A DNA stretch of 64,000 nt, taken from positions 129,321 to 193,320 of the forward strand of contig NZ_KL370776.1 of NCBI RefSeq assembly GCF_000701345.1, read 5' to 3'. Origin of the DNA: Bradyrhizobium sp. URHD0069 (GTDB taxonomy: Bacteria; Pseudomonadota; Alphaproteobacteria; Rhizobiales; Xanthobacteraceae). The stretch's first letter is position 1. Each line of letters begins with the position of its first letter. Both the position numbers and the translations under genes were made by a program. The notes beneath the pieces were generated by a model. It did no database searches. It was not told the DNA's origin and was given only the letters and a program-made list of their open reading frames with translations. This document shows positions 8,891 to 18,626 of this stretch, in pieces.

Positions 8891-9255
8891 GGAGGGGCGT
8901 GTTCCGCCTTCGATGACGTTTCTGTGAAGGCTCTTGAGCTATCGGGAACGCGGTGACACTGGATTGGCCGCGTTCGCGACGCCGCGGCACCGCCAGCGCG
9001 CAGCGAATCAGGCTGATTTTTAGAATACCGCAACGCATTCGCAGCGCTTGTTAAAAATCTCCGGCGTGAATGGTCCCGCGCATGCTAAAAGCCGTTTCCT
9101 GACCCGGTGAGGCTTCATTGCAACGCCGCGCCCGGATCATCACAAAATGGCGGGTTCTGGCGCGAATTGGCCGAATTTGTCTTGAATGCGCCGCTATCTT
9201 CGGCCATTGGCCATTAACGGTCCGGTGGCGGCTTGGGGTCTATGCAAGAGGGATG
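8891..9255. other. intergenic region upstream of two divergent genes
   Basis: About 365 bp without a credible gene, between the divergent 8003-8890 and 9256-10593 genes. It should hold both promoters. I see no recognised operator. An open frame leads into the L,D-transpeptidase from 9118 but is rejected as coding. Confidence 0.5.
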
Positions 9256-10593
9256 ATGATCAAACGCATTCTGACGATCTGTGCTGCCGTGACGGCTGGC
9301 GCGGCGGGAACCTCCCTCGCATTGGCGCAAAGCTATCCGGTACCTCCCGGGGCGGTCTATTCGACGGTGCCACAGCCTTATGCGCCGGGCCATCCCGGAG
9401 ACTATCGGCGCGCTCCGGGCCAGCCGGATTTCGACGCGCTGGAAGATGACGACGCGCCGAATGCGCAGAGTTCGACCGCGCTGTCGCCGCCCGGTCCGGT
9501 GCTTTCGCCCGATGACCCGCGCTATGGTCGCCCCGCTGGCGCTCGGCCGCTCTATTCCGATCGCGGCGCACCGACCGGTCCAATCCTTTCCCCCGATGAC
9601 CCGCGTTATGGCCGTCCCGCCGGCGCTCCGCCGGTCTATTCCGATCGCGGCGTGCCGACCGGTCCGATCGTTTCTCCCGATGACCCGCGCTATGGCCGTC
9701 CCGCTGGCGCTCCGCCGGTCTATTCCGATCGCGGCGTACCGACCGGTCCGATTCTTTCCCCCGACGACCCGCGTTATGGCCGGCTCGACGGACCGCCGCC
9801 GGTGATCTATTCGAACCGCGGCAATGGTGATCGTCGCGCTCCCGGAGAGGACGATCGCGCTCTTCGTCCGCCCGAGGCCATCGGGGCTCCAAACAATGTC
9901 ACCGGAAATGGGCAGCCTCCTATGGGCGCCGACGGCAGGCCGATGGTGCTTTCCGCGCTGCCCCCGGATGAGCAGCCGGAGGTCGCGCCTGCAGAACTCG
10001 CACCGAACCTGCGCCGGCAGGAGGTCGCGTTCGCGACCAAGGAGCCGCCGGGCACGCTGATCGTCGATACGCCGAACACCTATCTCTATTACGTGCTGGG
10101 TGGCGGGCGGGCGATCCGCTACGGCGTCCGCGTCGGCCGCGACGGCTTCACCTGGACGGGTGTGCAGAAGATCTCGCGCAAGGCGGAATGGCCGGATTGG
10201 CATCCGCCGACCGAGATGATCGAGCGTCAGCCTTATCTGCCGCGTTTCATGGCTGGCGGCCCGGGCAATCCGCTGGGCGCGCGAGCGATGTATCTCGGCT
10301 CGACGGTCTATCGCATCCACGGCACCAACCAGCCCTCGACGATTGGCAAGTTCGTCTCCTCGGGCTGCATCGGCATGCTGAACGAGGACGTTTCGGACCT
10401 GTTCGATCGCGTCAAGGTGGGTACCCGCGTGGTGGTGCGTCCAGGCGGCCCGCCGCCGGGAACCGCGACCGCTTCCGCTCAGTCGGTGCCCGGTCCTGCC
10501 GGCGGCGCGCCCGCGCAAATGTCGGCCGCTCCCGTCCCCGGCACCCAGCCGACCATGGTGCCGCCGCTGCCGGCGCCGGTGACGGTCCGTTAG
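9256..10593 (+). CDS. L,D-transpeptidase (YkuD domain) with tandem N-terminal repeats
   Basis: A 445-residue secreted L,D-transpeptidase, the type that makes 3-3 cross-links in peptidoglycan or attaches proteins to it. Residues 1-22 are a signal peptide ending SLALA. Residues 80-190 hold four copies of a 28-residue Pro/Asp-rich repeat (GPILSPDDPRYGRPAGAPP plus a YSDRG tail). The YkuD domain spans about 250-400, with IRYGVRVGRDGF, RIHGTN and the catalytic SSGCIGM. The residue after GCI is Gly, where Arg is usual; the paralogue at 39644 has GCIRL. AAGAGGG at 9246-9252 supports the second ATG of a doublet (9253/9256). Confidence 0.85.
   Translation: MIKRILTICAAVTAGAAGTSLALAQSYPVPPGAVYSTVPQPYAPGHPGDYRRAPGQPDFDALEDDDAPNAQSSTALSPPGPVLSPDDPRYGRPAGARPLYSDRGAPTGPILSPDDPRYGRPAGAPPVYSDRGVPTGPIVSPDDPRYGRPAGAPPVYSDRGVPTGPILSPDDPRYGRLDGPPPVIYSNRGNGDRRAPGEDDRALRPPEAIGAPNNVTGNGQPPMGADGRPMVLSALPPDEQPEVAPAELAPNLRRQEVAFATKEPPGTLIVDTPNTYLYYVLGGGRAIRYGVRVGRDGFTWTGVQKISRKAEWPDWHPPTEMIERQPYLPRFMAGGPGNPLGARAMYLGSTVYRIHGTNQPSTIGKFVSSGCIGMLNEDVSDLFDRVKVGTRVVVRPGGPPPGTATASAQSVPGPAGGAPAQMSAAPVPGTQPTMVPPLPAPVTVR
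9493..9825 (+). repeat. 84-bp in-frame tandem repeat (four units)
   Basis: Units begin at 9493, 9577, 9661 and 9745, each 84 bp (28 codons). The first three are nearly identical and the fourth diverges after about 45 bp. They encode a flexible Pro/Asp/Arg linker between the signal peptide and the YkuD domain. Copy number could vary by recombination between units. Confidence 0.9.
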
Positions 10594-10657
10594 GCCCAGA
10601 CAACACACATCATCCAGGAGGCGCGCGCAGTAGTGCGCCCCTTTCGTTTCGCTCTCG

Positions 10658-10775
10658 CGTCATTGCGAGCCAGCGGGTCGCGCGAATGCGCGCCCGATGA
10701 CAGCTCCGTGAAGCAATCCAGAAGGCCGCGAAGCAAGACTGGATTGCTTCGTCGCTAGCGCTTCTCGCAATGACG
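10658..10775. repeat. palindromic intergenic repeat (GTCATTGCGAG family), copy 2
   Basis: Same outer arms (CGTCATTGCGAG ... CTCGCAATGACG) and inner arms (GAAGCAATCCAG / CTGGATTGCTTC) as 1520-1600, but with about 37 extra bases (AGCGGGTCGCGCGAATGCGC followed by CCGATGAC). A related extra module appears near 49230-49290. It lies between convergent genes. Confidence 0.85.
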
Positions 10776-10804
10776 GCTGCGGGCGTTATGACGGTGCGCG
10801 ACGG

Positions 10805-11764
10805 CTAAGCCAATCTGCGCAGCGGCTCGCCCTTGAACCACGCGTCGATCCCTTCGACCATCTGGCTATAGTGGTTGCGGAAACCTTCCTCGGTCACGTA
10901 GCCGAGATGCGGCGTCAGCACGATGTTGTCGAGCTTGCGGAAGGGATGATCGACCGGCAGCGGTTCGACCGAGAACACGTCGACCGCGGCGCCTGCGATC
11001 TTCTTCTGCTGCAGGGTTTCCAGCAGTGCTGTTTCGTCGACGATCGGTGCGCGGGCGGTGTTGACGAGGTAGGCGCTCGGCTTCATGCGCGCCAGATCTT
11101 CGCGCCCGACCAGTCCGAGCGAGCGTTGGCTCAGCACCACATGGATGGTGACGATGTCGGCGGTTGCGAATAATTCCTCCTTCGTGGCATAGCCGACGCC
11201 GACCTCCTTGCATCGTTCCGGCGTCAAGTTGGGGCTCCACGCGATCACGTTCATGCCGAACGCTTTCGCCAGCCCCGAAACCTTGCTGCCGAGCTTGCCA
11301 AGACCGACCACACCGAGCGTCTTGCCCTCTATCTCGATGCCGACGAATTTCTGCAAAGCTTCGCCGGCGTGCATGCGGGCGTTTTCGCGGCCGATATTGC
11401 GGGTCAGTTCCAGGATCAGCCCGATGGTCAGCGGCGCGGTGGGGTCGCGGCCCCATTGCGTCCCGCACAGCACCACCTGATGGTCTTTCGCGGCTTCCAG
11501 ATCGAGCGCGGCGTTGCGCATGCCCGAGGTGATCAGGAGCTTCAATTTGGGCAAGGCCGCAAACAGGGCAGCTGGGAACGGCGTGCGCTCGCGCATCGCG
11601 CAGATGATCTCGAAATCGCTGAGCGCGCTGGCCGCGGCCGCAGGCGACGCAAACGGCTCGTTGAACACGGTGATATCGACGCGGTCGCTGATTTTCGACC
11701 AGTCCGCCACCCGCAAAGCCAGATTGAGATAGTCATCGAGAATTGCACAGCGCAGCCGCGTCAT
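10805..11764 (-). CDS. D-2-hydroxyacid dehydrogenase family protein
   Basis: A 319-residue NAD-dependent D-2-hydroxyacid dehydrogenase (phosphoglycerate dehydrogenase superfamily), which interconverts 2-oxoacids and D-2-hydroxyacids. The NAD-binding motif GVVGLGKLGSKV is near residue 150, the catalytic Arg lies in NTARAPIVDE near 230 and the catalytic His in LTPHLGYVT near 285. ATG 11764 is chosen as the protein then begins MTRLRCAILDDY, the usual family start; an ATG four codons upstream is possible. Substrate unknown. Confidence 0.88.
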   Translation of the reverse strand: MTRLRCAILDDYLNLALRVADWSKISDRVDITVFNEPFASPAAAASALSDFEIICAMRERTPFPAALFAALPKLKLLITSGMRNAALDLEAAKDHQVVLCGTQWGRDPTAPLTIGLILELTRNIGRENARMHAGEALQKFVGIEIEGKTLGVVGLGKLGSKVSGLAKAFGMNVIAWSPNLTPERCKEVGVGYATKEELFATADIVTIHVVLSQRSLGLVGREDLARMKPSAYLVNTARAPIVDETALLETLQQKKIAGAAVDVFSVEPLPVDHPFRKLDNIVLTPHLGYVTEEGFRNHYSQMVEGIDAWFKGEPLRRLA

Positions 11765-12362
11765 GGGGACACCCATTCAAGCCGATAGTGACGGCGCGGG
11801 AACGCGCCGTCCGGGAAAGCGCCATGGTCGCGCGCAACGCTTAGGCGCGCAAGCGCCCGCAGGCCTAAACAAGCGCCCGCGGGTCCAAAACCGCCCGCAG
11901 CTCTGAGGGCATTCGCGAAGATGATCAACCGGGATGCGGATGCCGGGATGCAAGGTGCTTGGCGCGCCAGGCGGGACCCGGCCCGCGCATATAATGAAGT
12001 TCCGGCCGGTAGGGGTGGAATGCCCTGGCGAAGAACTGGCGCCAGAAGGCGCGAATTCCAGCGAAAGGCTTGGAGCGTCGGTCGCGGCGATCCGCCCGGG
12101 AGGAAAGTGACCCTGAAGTGATGGTCGCCATGACAGTCCTGTCTTCTTGTCCGGCGAGTTCTGTCGCGCGGAGCGCCTTTTCGGGGCGCCGGCGGGGAGT
12201 TTCGGGCCCGAGTCATTAAAAGAAGGTTTCAATTGTCGCTATCCGTCCTGATACTGGTGAACAGTTGGAAAACGCCGGGGGCGCGGTTGCCCTTTCGCGG
12301 CCGCGCCGCTACATCAGCGGCAGCAAAATTTCCGATAAATCCAACGGCTTACAGGGATCGCG
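11765..12362. other. 598-bp intergenic region upstream of ettA, probable conserved non-coding element
   Basis: No convincing gene. Minus-strand frames of about 150 codons exist in two registers (11761-12216 and 11777-12232), but both are low-complexity Pro/Arg/Ala-rich and look like coding shadow of a structured GC-rich element. Inverted segments such as CTGGCGCCAG (12038-12055 area) and CGGGCGCTTGTTT-type repeats (11855-11885) are present. I have the impression that similar protein-like strings recur between genes in Bradyrhizobium, but cannot verify it. The ettA promoter should lie near 12230-12350. Confidence 0.4.
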
Positions 12363-14015
<1,653 letters not shown>

Positions 14016-14184
14016 GAATGGGAATATGGGGGACGATCTCAGTATTCAATTTGGATGATGCGGGAGCGGAATGCATCAGGGTGTTCTTGTAGCCTCCTTC
14101 ATGAATTTGCCGCCCCCGGCCGTGCTTATCTCTAGCCACAGATCATTAGTCGCTGACATCCTCACTTAGCTACAAGTGGCGCGA

Positions 14185-15441
14185 ATGCAGTATATGAAGT
14201 TTGTGCACGCTCTGAATTGTGTCCCGCTCGCCCTTTCGGCCGTCGTGATAATGTCGGGCTTATCTGTCCCCGCCCGCGCCGCCGATGCCGCCTTCACGCA
14301 GTTCATCGCGTCGCTGTGGCCGGAGGCGCAGGCGGCCGGGGTATCGCTCGCGACTTTCGATGCCGGGACCCGCGGCCTCGAGCCGGATTACAAATTGCCC
14401 GATCTGATGTTGCCGGGACGCCCCGCCACCGGCGCGCCGTCGCAGGCGGAGTTCGTGCAGGTGCCGGCCGACTATTTGAAGGAAGCCAGCATCGCGCGGC
14501 TGGCGGCGGAGGGCCAGCGGCTGATGCAGAAGCATCGCGCCGCGTTGAGCGCGATCGAAGCGCGGTTCGGCGTGCCCGGCAGCATCGTGCTTGCGATCTG
14601 GGGCCGCGAAACCGATTACGGCCGCTACACGCTACCCTACGATGGCTTGCGCGTGCTCGCGACGCAGGCCTATGTCGGCCGGCGCAAGGATCAGTATCGC
14701 ACCGAATTCATCCTGGCGCTGAAGCTCCTTGGCGACGGCGAGGTGGCACGCAAGGACATGCGCGCGTCCTGGGCCGGCGCCACCGGTCTCACGCAATTCC
14801 TGCCGTCCGAACTCTACAAGCATGGCGTCGACTTCGACGGCGACGGCCGCCGCGACATCTGGCATTCGGTGCCGGACGCGCTCGCTTCCGCCGCGCAGCA
14901 GCTCGTCAACAAGGGCTGGCAGAGCGGTGTGCGCTGGGCCTATGAAGTGCGCGCGCCGGCGAATGTGGATTGCACCATGGGCGTACCGGAAGTGACAAAA
15001 CCGATCAGCGAATGGCTGCGCGCGGGCTTCGTGCCGGTGCGCGGACAAAAGCTCAGCGCGGCCGAACAGGCGCAGCCGGCATCGCTGCTGCAGCCCGAGG
15101 GTATCTATGGCCCGGCGTTTCTGACCACCAGGAATTATTTCGTCATCAAGGAATATAATTTTTCGGATCTGTATGTGCTGTTCGTCGGGCACCTCAGCGA
15201 CCGCATGTCGAGCCCGCAACCGTTCGCGACGGCGTGGTCGGCATCGGAGCAGCTGCGCACCGCCGATGTCGAAGCCATGCAGCGTCACCTGACCCGGATC
15301 GGTCTGTATGCCGACAAGGTGGATGGCAAGGCGGGGATGAAGACGCGCGCGGCGCTCGGGGCCTATCAGAAATCGGCCGGGCTCAAGGTGGATTGCTGGC
15401 CGAGCGAAGCGGTGCTGCGTTCGATCGGCGCGGCACCCTAG
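14185..15441 (+). CDS. lytic murein transglycosylase (MltB-type) with peptidoglycan-binding domain
   Basis: A 418-residue secreted enzyme cutting peptidoglycan glycan strands to 1,6-anhydromuropeptides. A signal peptide covers residues 1-32 (ending VPARA). The SLT_2/MltB domain follows, with the catalytic Glu in IWGRETDYGRY near residue 145, SWAGATGLTQFLPSE near 200 and the calcium-site-like DFDGDGRRDIW near 225. A C-terminal PG_binding_1 domain (about 350-418) includes HLTRIGLYADKVDG. No lipobox is visible. The start is uncertain between 14176 (GTG), 14185 and 14194; no strong ribosome site decides. Confidence 0.87.
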   Translation: MQYMKFVHALNCVPLALSAVVIMSGLSVPARAADAAFTQFIASLWPEAQAAGVSLATFDAGTRGLEPDYKLPDLMLPGRPATGAPSQAEFVQVPADYLKEASIARLAAEGQRLMQKHRAALSAIEARFGVPGSIVLAIWGRETDYGRYTLPYDGLRVLATQAYVGRRKDQYRTEFILALKLLGDGEVARKDMRASWAGATGLTQFLPSELYKHGVDFDGDGRRDIWHSVPDALASAAQQLVNKGWQSGVRWAYEVRAPANVDCTMGVPEVTKPISEWLRAGFVPVRGQKLSAAEQAQPASLLQPEGIYGPAFLTTRNYFVIKEYNFSDLYVLFVGHLSDRMSSPQPFATAWSASEQLRTADVEAMQRHLTRIGLYADKVDGKAGMKTRAALGAYQKSAGLKVDCWPSEAVLRSIGAAP

Positions 15442-15545
15442 ATGGCGTAATCATTGCTGCCGATATGCCAGGCTCACTCCTGCTGCGCGACCGTGGTAGA
15501 GTCGGCTGGAACCGAACTCCGACTGATCCGGGCTTGGAGGTGCTG

Positions 15546-16103
15546 ATGGAGGCTGTCCTGCCTTACCGTGCCATGGCCTACAACAACGGCTGGGCCAACC
15601 ATCGTCTGCTTACGGCCTGTCTTCGGCTGTCGCAGGCTGATTTCGTGGCGCCGCGGACCGGTTTCTTTCCAAGCCTGCGGGCGACGCTCAATCACATCCT
15701 GATTATCGATCGCTTTTACGTGGACGCAATGGAGGGCGGCACACTTGGGCCGGCAGCTTGGGCGGACGAGGAGCCTTGCGAAACTGCGATCACGCTTCGG
15801 GATGCGCAGACGGAGGTGGACCGGCGATTGATTGCTGTGGTCGAGCGCCTTGGCATGGCCGATCTCAATCGTGTCGTTGACATACACCGTGGTGATCACA
15901 TTCAACGCGAGCGGATCGATCGGCTGCTGCTTCACCTGTTTCAACATCAGATTCATCATCGGGGTCAGGCGCACGCGATGTTGAGCGCTACCGAAGTCCC
16001 CCCGCCGCAGCTCGACGAGTTCTTCGCCGCAGGAGAGGCACCGCTGCGCGCGACGGAGTTTGCAGAGCTGGGGTGGACGGAGGAGACGGTCTGGGCCGGC
16101 TGA
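15546..16103 (+). CDS. DinB-family metal-binding protein
   Basis: A 185-residue DinB-like four-helix protein. The metal-binding histidines are visible: H in SLRATLNHILIIDRFYVDAM near residue 55, and HQIHHRGQAHAML near 140 (HxxxH followed by RGQ). DinB family members bind a divalent metal and are relatives of bacillithiol/mycothiol-dependent thiol transferases; the role here is unknown. The start follows GGAGG at 15536-15540. The frame is open well upstream but overlaps the transglycosylase gene. Confidence 0.85.
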   Translation: MEAVLPYRAMAYNNGWANHRLLTACLRLSQADFVAPRTGFFPSLRATLNHILIIDRFYVDAMEGGTLGPAAWADEEPCETAITLRDAQTEVDRRLIAVVERLGMADLNRVVDIHRGDHIQRERIDRLLLHLFQHQIHHRGQAHAMLSATEVPPPQLDEFFAAGEAPLRATEFAELGWTEETVWAG

Positions 16104-16154
16104 GTTGCGCCACGCCTTAGTGGAGGGCGCACTTCCGTCGCCGCAACACCGAGC

Positions 16155-16184
16155 TAAAAAAAACCCGGCCGCGTGGGCCGGGTT
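16155..16184 (-). terminator. intrinsic terminator of the 16227-16499 gene
   Basis: On the minus strand, stem AACCCGGCC / GGCCGGGTT with a 5-base loop, followed by a run of eight T. It lies about 45 bp past the stop of the small secreted-protein gene. Confidence 0.8.
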
Positions 16185-16226
16185 GTGCACTCTAGGCGCG
16201 ATGAACTTCGCGCCGGTCCGTTCAGG

Positions 16227-16499
16227 TCAGTTGCAGACCTCGACGCGGCGGAAGCGCCAGCCGTAGCCATCCCAGAAGCGCTCGCGGACCATGCGGCAAG
16301 CCGGGTACTCGTCCACATAGACGGGGGCGGGGGCGGCATAGGCCGGACGGCTGGAGGCGATCGCTCCGCCGACGATCGCGCCGCCAATCAGTCCGGCCGC
16401 CAAGCCTGCGGCGACGCCGCGCTGTGCGCTTGCGGGCGTCGCGGCGAGCGAACCGGCGACGGTTGCGACCGCGACAAAGGCAGCAATTGTCTTCTTCAT
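16227..16499 (-). CDS. small secreted glycine-zipper protein, paralogue A
   Basis: A 90-residue protein with a signal peptide (MKKTIAAFVAVATVAGSLAA..., cleavage after PASA) and a Gly/Ala zipper (GVAAGLAAGLIGGAIVGGAI) that may insert in a membrane. The C-terminal segment ends with MVRERFWDGYGWRFRRVEVCN, with one Cys before it and one at the end. It is a clear paralogue of 16734-17054 (shared RFWDGYGWR-RRV-VC ending). ATG 16499 is preceded by AGGAGAG. Function unknown; likely periplasmic or envelope-associated. Confidence 0.8.
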   Translation of the reverse strand: MKKTIAAFVAVATVAGSLAATPASAQRGVAAGLAAGLIGGAIVGGAIASSRPAYAAPAPVYVDEYPACRMVRERFWDGYGWRFRRVEVCN

Positions 16500-16664
16500 G
16501 TTTTGGGCTCTCCTGGAGATGGCGCCTTCACTCAGCGCCGGGTTTAGGATGACTCTCACGCCGTGCTCGAAGCTGACCCTCTCGCCAAAGAAGCGCACAA
16601 CAGTCAATCCAAAGTAAACATTCTCTGGCTGATGGGCTGAAAAAACGGTTTTTTCGGGCCAAGA

Positions 16665-16703
16665 GCAAAAAACGTCCCCGAAAATCAGCTATTTCCGGGG
16701 ACG
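16665..16703 (-). terminator. intrinsic terminator of the 16734-17054 gene
   Basis: On the minus strand, stem CGTCCCCG / CGGGGACG closing an A/T-rich loop, followed by TTTTTTGC. It separates the two small paralogues into independent units. Confidence 0.7.
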
Positions 16704-16733
16704 CCAGGCCTGTTTGTCAGGAAGATGAACGGA

Positions 16734-17054
16734 TCAGCCGCAAACTCGCACGCGGCGAACTCGCCAGCCATAGCCGTCCCAGAATCGCTGCCGCTGCCAG
16801 ACGCAGCTGCCATAGTAGTCATCAGCGACATAGGCCGGACCGCCGCCATAGTAACCGTAGCCGGGTCCGTAGTAGCCGCGGCCATAACCGTAGCCGGGGG
16901 CGGCAAGCGCGCCGCCGATGATGGCGCCACCGATCAGTCCAGCCGCGACGCCGGCGGCAACACGGCCGTTGCGGGCTTCGGCGGTCTGCGGCACCGCCAG
17001 AGACGAAACAGCCAGGGTGGCGACAGCAGCGAGTGCCATCAGGGTCTTCTTCAT
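16734..17054 (-). CDS. small secreted glycine-zipper protein, paralogue B
   Basis: A 106-residue paralogue of the 16227-16499 product. It has a signal peptide (MKKTLMALAAVATLAVSS..., ending AEA), the glycine zipper GVAAGLIGGAIIGGALA, and an added Gly/Tyr-rich stretch (GYGYGRGYYGPGYGYY) not found in paralogue A. The C-terminus QRFWDGYGWRVRRVRVCG matches its neighbour. AAAGGTGA precedes ATG 17054. The shared ending with two conserved cysteines suggests a disulfide-stabilised C-terminal module. Function unknown. Confidence 0.8.
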   Translation of the reverse strand: MKKTLMALAAVATLAVSSLAVPQTAEARNGRVAAGVAAGLIGGAIIGGALAAPGYGYGRGYYGPGYGYYGGGPAYVADDYYGSCVWQRQRFWDGYGWRVRRVRVCG

Positions 17055-17642
17055 GGCGTCACCTTTCTTGTCACGCAAGGACGGCGAAAACCGTCTGTTG
17101 GGGGCGAAAGTTCCACATCTCACTTGAATGATCAATGAACGGGAACACCAATGTGGACATTTTGTGCGGTGCACAATCGTGCGCCACGGCGCGAATTGAG
17201 CCGAGAGGCGACGATGGGCGCCAATGACGGCATGCGGAACGCGGTCGGCGGCACTGCCTGCTGACGACGGAACCGCCGCGCAAATCGCGGGTCGGCTGGC
17301 CGCGGTTCTGGGCCCGACGGCGCCGGCTATCTCGGCGATGATGGCGGGAACTTTTCGGCCGGCGCGGCGACAATCCCGGGGTTCGGGCAATTCCAGCGAT
17401 TCAGGTGGAGTTGGAGGCGCCGGCGGGGGAACTGGCCAAGGCGGTGGCGGAGGCGATTGGCCATCTGCATTCGCGGACCAGGAACAAGCATTTGATCGAA
17501 CGCAAACAGAGCTTTTTGGATTCGTTCTAGTCTGCGCGAGGGATCACTTTGGAATCACTTGAAAAGACGATTTTTCCTTTTGCATCGCATCGCGTCAATG
17601 CATATCGATGGCCTTGCATCACCGAAGGGCGCGTTCGCTTTC
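17055..17642. other. 588-bp intergenic region with a possible gene remnant
   Basis: It holds the promoter of the minus-strand small protein and the leader of bfd. On the plus strand, 17342-17530 encodes an uninterrupted protein-like string ending GHLHSRTRNKHLIERKQSF plus LDSF and a stop. It starts right after a stop codon and has no ribosome site, so it may be the 3' end of a decayed gene. I do not recognise the family. A GTG at 17405 would give a 41-residue peptide. Confidence 0.35.
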
Positions 17643-17906
17643 ATGATTGTTTGTTCCTGCAACGTCTTGACCGACCGCGATGTCCGCAGCGCCGTCAACG
17701 CCTCGGAAGAGCTTGCGCGAAATGCCAAGCAGATCTATGGCTGCCTCGGTTGCAGCGCGGAATGCGGACGCTGTGCACGCACCATCAAGACCATCATTGA
17801 CGAAGCACTCGGCGCCTGCGCCAAAGCCTGCTGTTCGGGGTGCCCGCATAGCCGGACCGGGACGGATCAGCCCCTTGATGGCGAATTCGCGCTCGCTGCC
17901 TCCTGA
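17643..17906 (+). CDS. bfd: bacterioferritin-associated ferredoxin (BFD-like [2Fe-2S] protein)
   Basis: An 87-residue Bfd-type protein that docks on bacterioferritin and passes electrons to release stored iron. The [2Fe-2S] ligands fit the family pattern: MIVCSCNVLTDRDV at the N-terminus, then GCLGCSAECGRCARTI around residues 36-52. An extra Cys-rich tail (ACAKACCSGCP) follows. ATG 17643 is chosen because Bfd proteins begin MIVCxC; the frame is open from 17559 with another ATG at 17598. Located 150 bp before bfr, in the same direction. Confidence 0.87.
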   Translation: MIVCSCNVLTDRDVRSAVNASEELARNAKQIYGCLGCSAECGRCARTIKTIIDEALGACAKACCSGCPHSRTGTDQPLDGEFALAAS

Positions 17907-17996
17907 AAATACAAAACTCAAAATCCGAAAGCTCGAGCCTTGAGCGTTTTGCCTCCACGGTTCTGCCTGCAGGGTTGCTCGCGCTCGCAATCTGAC

Positions 17997-18011
17997 TTAG
18001 AAGCGTTCTAA
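17997..18011. promoter_or_regulatory. Irr-type iron control element upstream of bfr
   Basis: Perfect palindrome TTAGAA-GCG-TTCTAA, 48 bp before the bfr start. It matches the core of the ICE/Irr box described for rhizobia (TTTAGAA-N3-TTCTAAA). In Bradyrhizobium, Irr represses some genes under low iron and bacterioferritin genes are among reported targets, so repression of bfr when iron or haem is scarce is expected (inference). Confidence 0.7.
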
Positions 18012-18058
18012 TCCAAAAGACGGGGCCTCCTTGTTGGCCTCAAGCAGCGGAGTGGATG

Positions 18059-18544
18059 ATGCAGGGCGACGCAAAGGTCATCGAATATCTCAACAAGGGT
18101 CTGCGCAGCGAGCTCACCGCTATCAACCAGTATTGGCTGCATTTTCGAGTGCTGAACAACTGGGGTTTGCTCGAACTGGCCAAGCAGTGGCGCAAGGAAT
18201 CCATCGAGGAGATGCACCACGCCGACCGCTTCACCGACCGCATCCTTTTCCTCGAAGGGTTTCCCAACATGCAGGTGCTCGATCCCCTGCGGATCGGCCA
18301 GAACGTCAAGGAGATCATCGAGTGCGATCTTGCCACTGAGGTGACCGCTCGCGACCTTTACCAGGAGGCGGCGACCCACTGCCACAGCGTCAAGGACTAC
18401 GTCTCGCGCGATCTGTTCGAGAGCCTGATGAAGGACGAGGAGCATCATATCGACTTCCTCGAAACCCAGCTCGACGTGATCAACCGGATCGGGCTCGAGC
18501 TTTACACGCAGAAGCATGTGGGTGGGCTCGAGAGCGAACACTGA
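18059..18544 (+). CDS. bfr: bacterioferritin
   Basis: A 161-residue bacterioferritin, a 24-mer iron-storage shell with a di-iron ferroxidase centre in each subunit. Ligands fit the family: Glu18 in LRSELTAINQYWLH, Glu51/His54 in SIEEMHHADR, Glu94 in DLATEVTARDLY and Glu127/His130 in KDEEHHIDFLE; the haem Met is in EGFPNMQVL. GGAG at 18049-18052 favours ATG 18059 over the adjacent 18056. The last codons and stop fall within a 14-bp tandem repeat. Probably co-regulated with bfd through iron. Confidence 0.93.
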   Translation: MQGDAKVIEYLNKGLRSELTAINQYWLHFRVLNNWGLLELAKQWRKESIEEMHHADRFTDRILFLEGFPNMQVLDPLRIGQNVKEIIECDLATEVTARDLYQEAATHCHSVKDYVSRDLFESLMKDEEHHIDFLETQLDVINRIGLELYTQKHVGGLESEH

Positions 18545-18588
18545 GAAGCGAACACTGAGAAGCGAACACTGAGAAGCGAACACTGAGA
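18534..18588. repeat. 14-bp tandem repeat across the bfr stop codon
   Basis: Four consecutive units of GCGAACACTGAGAA (18534, 18548, 18562, 18576; the last incomplete). The first unit contains the bfr stop TGA. As 14 is not a multiple of three, loss or gain of units changes only the 3' flank unless the first unit mutates. Confidence 0.9.
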
Positions 18589-18626
18589 CATGGGCCGTCC
18601 TGCACCTCGCAGGGTGGCGCATTCCC

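Noticed and set aside
9493..9825. Possible CRISPR-like spacing of repeats
   Set aside because: Units are directly adjacent, in frame and translated; there are no spacers.
9214..10608. 464-codon minus-strand open frame opposite the L,D-transpeptidase
   Set aside because: Repetitive Arg/Ile/Gly string produced by the 84-bp repeats read backwards.
11761..12232. Two overlapping minus-strand frames of about 151 codons
   Set aside because: Both registers are open because of base composition; low complexity and no ribosome site. Kept as a non-coding region.
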